Source: JALENY01 sp036310185 (GTDB lineage: Bacteria; Bacillota; Clostridia; Lachnospirales; Lachnospiraceae). From it: DNA of 39,709 nt. The stretch covers positions 1-39,709 of the forward strand of contig JAXJSH010000122.1 of the NCBI GenBank assembly GCA_036310185.1, given 5' to 3'. A program made the translations under genes and the position numbers. Every line of letters begins with the position of its first letter. The stretch's first letter is position 1. Shown in pieces: positions 32,391 to 39,709 of this stretch. The notes under the pieces were generated by a model. It searched no databases. It saw only the letters and a program-made list of their open reading frames with translations, and was not told the origin of the DNA.

Positions 32391-33317
32391 TTATATTTTC
32401 TCCAAAAAGTTTTTAATTTCTTCAAAATCCACTTTCAGTTTTTTGTGAATACCGCCTGGATTTCGTCTGATCATACGCATTGCTCTCTTTTTCCCGCTGT
32501 CCTGAATCTTCCGCTTCGTATGTTCAAGCTGCCCTTTTGTCTCTTCCAGCTGCTCCCTGGTCTGTTCCAACCGCTCTTTCATCTGATCCAGCTGCTGTTT
32601 TGTCTGCTCCAGGTACTGCTTCGTCTGGGATTCCAGCTGTTCTTTTGACTGTTCCAGATATTGCTTCGACTGTTCCAGATATGCTTTGGACTGCTCCAGA
32701 TATTGCTTTGACTGTTCTTCCAGATATACTTTCGATTGTTCCAGATTCAGTTTCCACTTCTGCAGTTCCGGTTTCTTAGCCACATAGAGCTGTATCATCC
32801 GCTTCAGGTCCAGAGCTTCCTGTGTGGAACATACGATGTCTGTCACAAAATAAGCCAGTAATAAAATATCCAGAATAACCAGCAGACTGTTCGGAACCTG
32901 CAAAATCAGATTTTCCACCGGTTTATGCAAAAAGCGTATCAATAATATGGAAAAAGCCCCCCAGCACAAAGATGCCGGCACACATACATAGCCTTTGATA
33001 TTCAGCGGCATCTTGCTGTAATCCCAGTATTTTATCTGGAAAATCCGCTCCATGGCAAATCCTGTTACAAACTCAAGAAGCGTCGCACCGAACATTCCCA
33101 GGAAAAAGACTGCGGTCAGATTATGGCGAACCGGAAGGGTCAGAAATAAAATAGCAATAGTTCCAAAACCGTAAATGGGCAGACAGGGGCCATTCAGAAA
33201 TCCCCTGTTTACCCAATGCCGCTCCTTTACGGATACATAGCAGCATTCCCATACCCATCCGAGAAAACAATAGGCAAAAAAGAATAAAATCCATTGCGCC
33301 ACACTATAGCTGTACAT
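32391..33317 (-). CDS. CmpB-type putative ABC-transporter membrane protein with coiled-coil tail
   Basis: 308 residues. The N-terminal half has about five membrane segments and the family signature FLGWVWECCYVSVKER, followed by NRGFLNGPCLPIYGFG (PF06541-like; the ABC assignment of this family is not proven). From about residue 190 the protein is a hydrophilic coiled coil built of seven-residue units, YLEQSKQ and variants (about 12 units), ending in a basic tail. AAGGGGG precedes the ATG. It follows the large ABC transporter on the same strand across 77 bp. Confidence 0.8.
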   Translation of the reverse strand: MYSYSVAQWILFFFAYCFLGWVWECCYVSVKERHWVNRGFLNGPCLPIYGFGTIAILFLTLPVRHNLTAVFFLGMFGATLLEFVTGFAMERIFQIKYWDYSKMPLNIKGYVCVPASLCWGAFSILLIRFLHKPVENLILQVPNSLLVILDILLLAYFVTDIVCSTQEALDLKRMIQLYVAKKPELQKWKLNLEQSKVYLEEQSKQYLEQSKAYLEQSKQYLEQSKEQLESQTKQYLEQTKQQLDQMKERLEQTREQLEETKGQLEHTKRKIQDSGKKRAMRMIRRNPGGIHKKLKVDFEEIKNFLEKI

Positions 33318-33394
33318 ATTGTTCCCCCTTTAATATCTTCCATCCGTCTTCCATTCAGCCTAAATGAAAAAGTTAAAATAAGAATCTTTTTTTA

Positions 33395-36300
33395 TTATTC
33401 TGACCTCAATGCAACGACCGGATCTTTCTTGGCTGCACTTCTGGAAGGTATGATTCCCGAAAATACAGTCAGCAGCATACTGATCAATATCAGTGCAGCA
33501 GCGGCTGAAATTGGCAGGTGTGCATTTAATCCGGCAATTCCGGTCAGGTTATGGATAACTGCATTGATCGGTATACACAGCAGGTAAGTCACCACAACAC
33601 CAAGCAATCCGGCAACAAATCCGATGATAACTGTCTCAGCAGTAAACATACCGGAAACATTTCTTTTGGACGCTCCGATCGCACGAAGGATACCGATTTC
33701 CTTTGTTCTCTCCTGAACGGAAATCAATGTGATAACTGCAATCATAATCGAAGAAACAATCAGTGAAATTGCAACAAAGGCAATCAATACATATGTGATC
33801 GTATTAATGATCGTCGATACGGAAGACATCATGATGCCTATATAATCTGTATACTTAATTTTAGAAACTTCGTCTCTGCTCTCGTTGTATGCTTCAATGG
33901 CATCTTCAATGATCTCTTTATTCTCAAAAGAAGTAGCATAAATGTTGATCGATGATGGCTTATTCAGATCCAGATAGCCCATGTCTTCCAGATTTTTCTC
34001 ATAGGTACTCTCTGAAAATGTCATAATTTCATCATAATACAACGCGCACTCTTCTTCGGTGTACTGTTCCAACTCCATTTCCAGCGCCATCGCCAGTTCT
34101 GCCGGCTGCATTGCACCCATCTGACTCTGAACCTGCTGTGCATACTGAAGTTTGATCTGTTCTGTCACCATCTGCGAATAAATTTCTGTCATCTCTTCAT
34201 CGCTCATAGATTGTATATAAGCCAGAATATCATTTTCACTCATTCCCATCTGTTCCATGAGGACCTGAACAAGTGTGCTTTCCATTGTTTCACGGGTTAT
34301 ACCCTGCATGGCTTCCGTTACCATAGCTGATACCTGTTCTTCCGTCGGAATGCCTTTTATCTGAACATAAATTTCTGCTCTCTGTTCTTCATCAAGTTCC
34401 CCAAGATAAGTAAGCAGTTCTTCCTTCTTCTCTGCATCCGTCAGATTTCCGGTATTTGACTTAAACGGAAGTCCTGTAAAAATATCAATGGAATCATCCG
34501 CTAACTGTGCTTCAATTGCTGCAGAATCTTTTGATTTTTCAATAATATATTCGGTCAGTTTATTTGTATAGCCAATGGAACCTGACAGCATCGGTGCTTC
34601 CACATCTTCCTGCGGACGGATAATGCCGGTTACTTTCAACGAAATACCATTATCATACAGATACTGCAGTCCGGCATCGGTTTCTCTGAGATCTGTATAC
34701 AGACCGGTTTTTTCATCCAGTGTATAACAGTCAGAATTCAGAATCACACGGAATTCCATGTCACAGAGTTCTTCATAACTCCAGCTTCTGTCATTATACT
34801 CCAGTTCTTTCTGATCCAGCGCTGCTTCAATGATTTTTGCAGCCTCTTCTTTGGATTCCAGCCCCAGCGCATACAGCGTCATATCATCCAGTTCATTGTT
34901 TTCATCCAGCACAAGGACGATCTCATCGTAATTCTGCGGCCAGTCACCATATACCACTTCATACTGATTTTTCAGCACATCGCTGACAGCGGCACCATTA
35001 TCACCTGACAGCATCTCCTGCCACAGGTTTACGCTCATGGAACCACCGGAAAACATGGACATCATACTTGCGGAAGAACTGCTGCCTAATCCGCTTTCTT
35101 CCCGAAGCTCCATCATGGAAGACATATCCATATCCAGATATTCCATGGAAAGTTCCTGCAAAAGTTCAAGTGTATCAGATTTAATAATCTTACCATCCAC
35201 ATTTTCTGTATAAACCTGCATATCCAGATTATAGGTATACTGTACTCCGCTGATTGCTTCTGAAAGACCTGTTTCATCCTGATCAGCCAAACGTTCCGTC
35301 TCAATATAGTCTTTGAAAGATTCCAGATCGTTTTCCTGAACTTCCACATTATTTATGGCATCCATAATGTTATAAATAACCGGCTGTGTATAGACCGCAT
35401 CTCTGTCATGAGAAATCTCTTCACTGGATATTCCCATAAAAGTATTCATCAGAGAACTCATATCTGTCTCCGTCTCCTGAATGGTCAGCGGATAAGAAGA
35501 CAGGGTTTCTTCCTGAACAGAATCAATATATCCTGTCATACCTTCTGACAGGGACAAAATCAAAGCTATACCGATAATACCAATGCTGCCCGCAAACGCA
35601 GTCAAAATGGTACGCCCTCTTTTGGAAACTAAATTTTTTAAGGAAAGCGAAAAAGAGGTTTCCCATGACATGGATGGTTTTTTGCTGTCTGTTTCCGATT
35701 CCCGGGCTTTTTTATCATAAACAGCCTCCTGCTGAAGTTCCTGCTGGGAAAGCGGTGCCGAATCATTCTGCACTTCGCCGTCCAGCATACGGATAATTCT
35801 GCTGGAATACTTCTCCGCCAGCTCCGGGTTATGGGTTACCATAATGATCAGCTTGTCTTTGGAAATCTCTTTTAATATCTCCATGACCTGTACACTGGTT
35901 TCCGAGTCCAGCGCACCTGTCGGTTCATCCGCAAGAATGATATCCGGATTGTTTACCAGAGCTCGTGCGATGGCAACCCTCTGCATCTGGCCTCCCGACA
36001 TCTGACTTGGTTTTTTATTCAGCTGATTTCCAAGACCGACTTCTTTCAATGCCTGAACCGCACGTTCTTTTCGCTCCGCCTTTGATACTCCGGAAAGAGA
36101 AAGTGCCAGTTCCACATTCTGAAGTACTGTCTGATGCGGAATCAGATTATAACTCTGAAATACAAATCCAATGGAATGATTCCGGTATGTATCCCAGTCA
36201 CGGTCTTTAAAGTCCTTTGTTGATTTTCCATTAATGACCAGATCTCCGCTGCTGTACTGGTCAAGCCCGCCGATAATATTCAGCATGGTAGTTTTTCCGC

Positions 36301-36424
36301 AGCCGGACGGACCTAAAATTGAAACAAATTCATTTCTTCGAAAACTTAAGTTGATTCCCTTGAGTGCATGCACCACGCCGTCGCCAGCCGGATAATCCTT
36401 TTTGATGCTCTTCAGTTCAAGCAT
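33395..36424 (-). CDS. MacB-like ABC transporter, ATPase and permease in one chain
   Basis: 1009 residues. The N-terminal 235 are an ATPase of the LolD/MacB class: Walker A GPSGCGKTTM, signature MSGGQMQRVAIARAL, Walker B IILADEPTGALDSE. After a linker comes one membrane segment (FAGSIGIIGIALILSLSEG), an extracytoplasmic part of about 550 acidic residues, and three C-terminal membrane segments including the FtsX-type phrase QERTKEIGILRAIGASKRNV. Such transporters pump peptides or move lipoproteins. The start at 36424 follows AAGGAGGA, so the frame open to 36490 is not used. It is divergent from a two-component system that probably controls it, the usual arrangement for peptide-resistance modules. 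Confidence 0.9.
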   Translation of the reverse strand: MLELKSIKKDYPAGDGVVHALKGINLSFRRNEFVSILGPSGCGKTTMLNIIGGLDQYSSGDLVINGKSTKDFKDRDWDTYRNHSIGFVFQSYNLIPHQTVLQNVELALSLSGVSKAERKERAVQALKEVGLGNQLNKKPSQMSGGQMQRVAIARALVNNPDIILADEPTGALDSETSVQVMEILKEISKDKLIIMVTHNPELAEKYSSRIIRMLDGEVQNDSAPLSQQELQQEAVYDKKARESETDSKKPSMSWETSFSLSLKNLVSKRGRTILTAFAGSIGIIGIALILSLSEGMTGYIDSVQEETLSSYPLTIQETETDMSSLMNTFMGISSEEISHDRDAVYTQPVIYNIMDAINNVEVQENDLESFKDYIETERLADQDETGLSEAISGVQYTYNLDMQVYTENVDGKIIKSDTLELLQELSMEYLDMDMSSMMELREESGLGSSSSASMMSMFSGGSMSVNLWQEMLSGDNGAAVSDVLKNQYEVVYGDWPQNYDEIVLVLDENNELDDMTLYALGLESKEEAAKIIEAALDQKELEYNDRSWSYEELCDMEFRVILNSDCYTLDEKTGLYTDLRETDAGLQYLYDNGISLKVTGIIRPQEDVEAPMLSGSIGYTNKLTEYIIEKSKDSAAIEAQLADDSIDIFTGLPFKSNTGNLTDAEKKEELLTYLGELDEEQRAEIYVQIKGIPTEEQVSAMVTEAMQGITRETMESTLVQVLMEQMGMSENDILAYIQSMSDEEMTEIYSQMVTEQIKLQYAQQVQSQMGAMQPAELAMALEMELEQYTEEECALYYDEIMTFSESTYEKNLEDMGYLDLNKPSSINIYATSFENKEIIEDAIEAYNESRDEVSKIKYTDYIGIMMSSVSTIINTITYVLIAFVAISLIVSSIMIAVITLISVQERTKEIGILRAIGASKRNVSGMFTAETVIIGFVAGLLGVVVTYLLCIPINAVIHNLTGIAGLNAHLPISAAAALILISMLLTVFSGIIPSRSAAKKDPVVALRSE

Positions 36425-36517
36425 TCTTTTTCCTCCTTCTGAAATCTGCATTGTTTTTCTGACATTCCTATTAAAAACCGCCTTCCTCAATTTCTCATCA
36501 AATTAATCTCAATTTTT

Positions 36518-36642
36518 ATTGAATTTATGTTGAGGTTCCGTTGAGATTCACCTATTATAATGATACCAGGTTCAAAAGGCCACATGTTTCATGCTTGCAT
36601 GAAAAAAGTGACTAATACCTTTTGGCCCCAACATCATTATAA
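36518..36642. promoter_or_regulatory. divergent control region: TTGAG boxes and an 88-bp palindrome
   Basis: Three 11-bp-phased units lie at 36518-36550: ATTGAATTTAT, GTTGAGGTTCC, GTTGAGATTCA. Two more TTGAG words on the other strand, 22 bp apart, lie at about 36486 and 36508. This is the spacing of OmpR/PhoB-type sites. A promoter for the regulator reads TTGAGG (36530-36535), 17 bp, TATTAT (36553-36558). A palindrome follows with 10-bp outer arms TTATAATGAT / ATCATTATAA (36555-36564, 36633-36642) and an inner perfect stem TTTCATGC / GCATGAAA. On the minus strand its right arm also supplies a TATAAT for the transporter. Confidence 0.6.
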
Positions 36643-36688
36643 ATAAAAACGCAACATGTCGAAAATGTTCAAAAAGGAGCACTTAATT

Positions 36689-37360
36689 ATGTTTCGCATA
36701 CTTGTCGTAGAAGACGATGTCAGTCTGAAAAACCTTTTTTGCCGGACCCTGCAGCGCAACAATTATCAAACATTTGGTGCAGACCGGGCTGAGACTGCCC
36801 TGGAAATTCTTGATAGGGAATACATTGATCTGATCGTGACCGATATCATGATGCCCGGCATGGATGGATTTGAATTTATCCGCCAGCTCCGGGAATCTCA
36901 GATTGATCTTCCGATTCTGATCATCACCGCCAAAAGCGATATTATGGACAAACAGACCGGATTTTTTGCAGGCGCCGATGACTATATGGTAAAACCGATC
37001 GATATCAATGAACTGGTTCTCCGGGTGAATGCATTGCTTCGCCGCGCCAAAAGCGTCAGTGAAAAAAGACTGACCTTCGGCGGCACCACTCTGGAATACA
37101 ATACCTGGACTGTTGCCGACCAAAACGGTATCCAGGTACTGCCCCAGAAAGAATTCCAGCTTCTGTACAAGCTTTTATCCTATCCCGGTCAGATTTTTAC
37201 CAGACAGCAGATTCTGGATGATATCTGGGGGATCAATAATTATGAAGACTCACATACACTGGATGTCCATATCAGCAGACTTCGTGAACGTTTTAAAAAG
37301 AACACGGATTTTGAGATTGCAACCATCCGCGGACTGGGTTACAGGGCAGTGAAGCGATGA
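36689..37360 (+). CDS. OmpR-family response regulator
   Basis: 223 residues. Receiver domain with the acidic pair (VVEDD, residues 7-10), phospho-acceptor Asp52 (VTDIMMPGMDGFEF) and the Lys in MVKPIDINEL. The C-terminal winged helix includes PQKEFQLLYKLLSYPGQIFT, LDVHISRLRERF and IRGLGYRAV. It overlaps the sensor kinase by ATGA (37357-37360). The start at 36689 follows AAGGAG; the ATG at 36656 adds residues not found in the family. It probably binds the TTGAG boxes upstream and so controls both itself and the divergent ABC transporter. Confidence 0.94.
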   Translation: MFRILVVEDDVSLKNLFCRTLQRNNYQTFGADRAETALEILDREYIDLIVTDIMMPGMDGFEFIRQLRESQIDLPILIITAKSDIMDKQTGFFAGADDYMVKPIDINELVLRVNALLRRAKSVSEKRLTFGGTTLEYNTWTVADQNGIQVLPQKEFQLLYKLLSYPGQIFTRQQILDDIWGINNYEDSHTLDVHISRLRERFKKNTDFEIATIRGLGYRAVKR

Positions 37361-38424
37361 AAAAGATCAACCTGAAGAAAAAACTGAAAAGATACCGGGC
37401 GCAGACCCAATATACCTTCGGCTTTTATTCGATCATATTTCCCCTTTTCCTGATCTCCATTGGAATTCTTTTTTTCCTGGAAAAAAACGGACTTTCTGTC
37501 AGCCGGCTGAGGAATCCGCTTTTTCTGATCATCGGCATCAGTTTTTTGTGTATCATCATTGGATTTTCTGTCTCACTGATCCTGATGAATATGATCTTTG
37601 AACCTATGGAAAAACTGAGTGAAGCCTCCAAAGAAGTGGCAAAGGGAAACTATAATACGCAGCTGAAATACGACGGATATATCGAACAGCTCGAAAGCAC
37701 TTTTCACAATTTTAATTTTATGGTACGGGAACTGAATTCTGTGGAAATCATGCGAAACGACTTTATCGCCAACGTTTCTCATGAATTTAAAACACCCCTT
37801 TCCTCCATCTCCGGATATGCCACTCTTTTACAGGATCCGGAACTTTCGGAAAAAGAACGAAACGAGTATATTCAGATGATTCGATTCAACATTGATAAAC
37901 TGAATGACCTGACCGGAAATATCTTACAGCTCTCCAAACTGGAGAACCAGAATACCATGAATGATCCGGTTACGTATCGTCTGGACGAACAGATTCGGGA
38001 AGCCATCGTACTCCTTGAACCAAAATGGAATCAGAAACAGATCAGTCTGGAAATCGACCTTCCGGACGTTTCCTACACCGGTCAGCAGGCACTGCTGTTC
38101 CAGGTCTGGATGAATCTGATCAGCAATGCCATAAAGTTTTCTGACCAGAAGGGGGCCATTACCATAAAACTGAAATCCATACAGAGCGAAATTTCCGTTC
38201 TGATATCAGACAATGGAATCGGCATGTCCGAAGACACCATTTCTCATATTTTCGAGAAATTTTATCAGTGTGATACATCCAGACAATCACAGGGAAACGG
38301 TCTGGGACTTCCTCTGTGCAAAAAAATCCTGGACAAATGCGGCGGAAAAATCTATGTTTCCAGCGAACTGGGGAAGGGTTCCACCTTTATGGTCATTTTG
38401 CCGAAAACAGAATCCCGTGATTAA
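37357..38424 (+). CDS. sensor histidine kinase
   Basis: 355 residues. Two membrane segments (about 25-43 and 56-78) enclose only about a dozen outside residues, so it is of the intramembrane-sensing kind, which often rely on a partner ABC transporter to detect peptides. A HAMP domain (EPMEKLSEASKEVAKGNYNT), HisKA with NVSHEFKTPLSSISG (phospho-His), and the ATPase domain with N-box NLISNAIKFSDQ, G1 SDNGIGM and G2 GNGLGLPLCK are all intact. It pairs with the overlapping response regulator. Confidence 0.93.
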   Translation: MKKINLKKKLKRYRAQTQYTFGFYSIIFPLFLISIGILFFLEKNGLSVSRLRNPLFLIIGISFLCIIIGFSVSLILMNMIFEPMEKLSEASKEVAKGNYNTQLKYDGYIEQLESTFHNFNFMVRELNSVEIMRNDFIANVSHEFKTPLSSISGYATLLQDPELSEKERNEYIQMIRFNIDKLNDLTGNILQLSKLENQNTMNDPVTYRLDEQIREAIVLLEPKWNQKQISLEIDLPDVSYTGQQALLFQVWMNLISNAIKFSDQKGAITIKLKSIQSEISVLISDNGIGMSEDTISHIFEKFYQCDTSRQSQGNGLGLPLCKKILDKCGGKIYVSSELGKGSTFMVILPKTESRD

Positions 38425-38458
38425 AAAAGCAGGAGCTAAACAAAGCCCCTGCTTTTTT
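38423..38458. terminator. bidirectional terminator between the kinase and the peptidase gene
   Basis: AAAAAAGCAGG / CCTGCTTTTTT (38423-38433 with 38448-38458). It serves the plus-strand kinase and, by its A run, the minus-strand gene that ends at 38483. Confidence 0.9.
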
Positions 38459-38482
38459 ATCTCAAAACACGCTATCCGTGAT

Positions 38483-39457
38483 TCACAGACGGAAAAAGGA
38501 CCAGATATTTTTCACCTGTCCCTCCAGCTCCCCGAAGCTCCAGCTTTTCCTGCTTCTGGAAACACAGTTTGGATCATTGACCAGAAATCCATTTTCATCA
38601 TATCCATAAATGACAATAAAATGTCCTTCCAGTGTAAAATCGCCTTCTCCCATGGTCAGGATCAGATAATGTCCCTCATCCAGTTCACGTTTCATAACAG
38701 ATTCCGTCATCGGAATTTCTTCACTGAAAACATCATACTGTACCGGGTACTCTTCCAAAAGTGCCCAGGCAGTTCCCTGTCCTTCTGCCCAATAACCATT
38801 TTCCATACTGTATGCTGCAACTTTATCCGGTGTGATCGTCTCATCTCCGGTCAAATAATAAAGAACCATGGAGAGGCATGTTGGACCGCATCCCGCAATT
38901 CCGATCACGCTGTCATCCCCGTATAGCGCATACCCCCATCTCGGGTCCCACTGTAAAAAGAGCGGATGCTCCTGATTTTTTTCACTCTCCGTCAATACGG
39001 CGTCAGTGGTTCCACGTTTTTCGGGATAATTTAATACAAAATCTGCCATTTCCGGGTTATTTGCCAGATTCCGCAGCATTTCTTCCGGATAATCGTCATA
39101 ATTTTCCCGTATTGTTCCGATTCTGGAATCCGATTGGCTCAATTCTTCCAAACGCGCCAGAATCTGTTCAAGACCGCGTTCCACCGGCCTCTCTACCTGT
39201 CCGATTTCACAAAAGGCAGGATAATCTTCTACCCCGGATGATGTATAGACAGCATTTTCTTTCTTTTCCTGAAACCATTCTTCTGCTGTCCCCTTCACCA
39301 TTTCTGCTTCGCTGTCACTTTTTTCATAAATAACATCTGTATAGGCCTCTATTTTTCCCCTGTCACGAATCAGCAAAATTATATTAAATAAAATGAGAAT
39401 TGCCGGAATCAACAGATATCCCATTGTATTTTTCCTGTTTCGCCTTTTTTGTCTCAA
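38483..39457 (-). CDS. membrane-anchored C39-like peptidase
   Basis: 324 residues. A basic N-terminus (RQKRRNRKN) is followed by one membrane segment (YLLIPAILILFNIILLI) and a long outside part. The C-terminal 170 residues are a Peptidase_C39_2-type domain: LQWDPRWGYALYG, the catalytic Cys in GCGPTCLSMVLYYL, and the His in GHFIVIYGYDENGFLVNDP. It may process a surface peptide or act on cell-wall material. The start is uncertain: TTG at 39457 has GAGGTGA seven bases before it, whereas ATGs at 39487 and 39493 have poor sites. It lies convergent to the two-component system. Confidence 0.78.
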   Translation of the reverse strand: MRQKRRNRKNTMGYLLIPAILILFNIILLIRDRGKIEAYTDVIYEKSDSEAEMVKGTAEEWFQEKKENAVYTSSGVEDYPAFCEIGQVERPVERGLEQILARLEELSQSDSRIGTIRENYDDYPEEMLRNLANNPEMADFVLNYPEKRGTTDAVLTESEKNQEHPLFLQWDPRWGYALYGDDSVIGIAGCGPTCLSMVLYYLTGDETITPDKVAAYSMENGYWAEGQGTAWALLEEYPVQYDVFSEEIPMTESVMKRELDEGHYLILTMGEGDFTLEGHFIVIYGYDENGFLVNDPNCVSRSRKSWSFGELEGQVKNIWSFFRL

Positions 39458-39612
39458 AACCTCACCTCGTCTAAAAGTAAATTTCATATACAAAGTATTT
39501 CCAGTATTTTCATATACAAACTTTTTTGCGTAATTTCATACGAAAACATTACCTGAATATGATAATACCATCATACCCGTACAATGTCACATACTTTTGC
39601 CAGACATCAGGA

Positions 39613-39666
39613 GTGAGGAATAAATTTAATTATACCTTTCCCCCATAACACCATTCCTCGCTTTTT
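39613..39666 (+). terminator. weak terminator-like hairpin near the right edge
   Basis: GTGAGGAAT / ATTCCTCGC (39613-39621 with 39653-39661), with a long loop and a following TTTTT on the plus strand. No plus-strand gene is seen before it, so it may instead be a leader element of something beyond the window. Confidence 0.3.
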
Positions 39667-39709
39667 ATGAGTTATCCACTTTTTTTATACCTTTCTGATT
39701 GTTATGCAC

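Overview
The window looks like chromosomal DNA of a gut-type Clostridia, most likely a Lachnospiraceae (Blautia/Dorea/Ruminococcus-like). The evidence is moderate GC, Gram-positive ribosome binding sites, a GlgC/GlgD pair, a clostridial RlmD, a CmpB-type ABC protein, and a soluble Hdr/Flx-type redox operon. The genus is an inference.

Region 1 (1-4392) is mobile DNA. From the left edge it holds a possible end of an IS21-like element, a protein made of tandem modular repeats, a lipoprotein with Lys/Ser/Asp repeats and Cys4-type modules, a small XRE regulator, two opposed triplet repeat arrays, and the antirestriction gene ardA. The element appears to be integrated in the 3' end of the 23S rRNA methyltransferase gene rlmD. 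That gene has lost its natural end and carries about 92 foreign codons, so the host/element boundary can be placed at about 4672-4701.

Region 2 (4393-18304) is mostly housekeeping: rlmD, a flavin reductase-like protein, a moxR-DUF58-transglutaminase operon, a dihydrouridine synthase, glgC-glgD on the plus strand, a PAP2 phosphatase behind a structured leader, and a GH31 alpha-glucosidase. Next comes a dnaK paralogue (18421-20155). It is broken near its 5' end by what looks like a 29-nt deletion at an 8-nt microhomology.

Region 3 (20411-32184) is the most interesting part: a thirteen-gene minus-strand operon in the order mdh, hdrB, hdrC, hdrA, flxD, flxC, flxB, flxA, frdB, frdA, fumA, fumB, and a PQ-loop-like membrane protein. 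It encodes every step from oxaloacetate to succinate (malate dehydrogenase, two-subunit Fe-S fumarase, soluble fumarate reductase). In the same transcript are a complete HdrABC and FlxABCD set, the machinery that in other anaerobes oxidises NADH and bifurcates electrons to ferredoxin and a high-potential acceptor. I infer a soluble, anchorless, NADH-linked fumarate reductase that could reduce ferredoxin. Rex-like sites lie near the putative promoter.

Region 4 (32348-39709) holds a CmpB-type membrane protein with a heptad coiled coil, a 1009-residue fused MacB-like ABC transporter, a divergent OmpR-type two-component system with 11-bp-phased TTGAG boxes and an 88-bp palindrome between them, and a secreted C39-like peptidase. 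No rRNA, tRNA or CRISPR array was seen.
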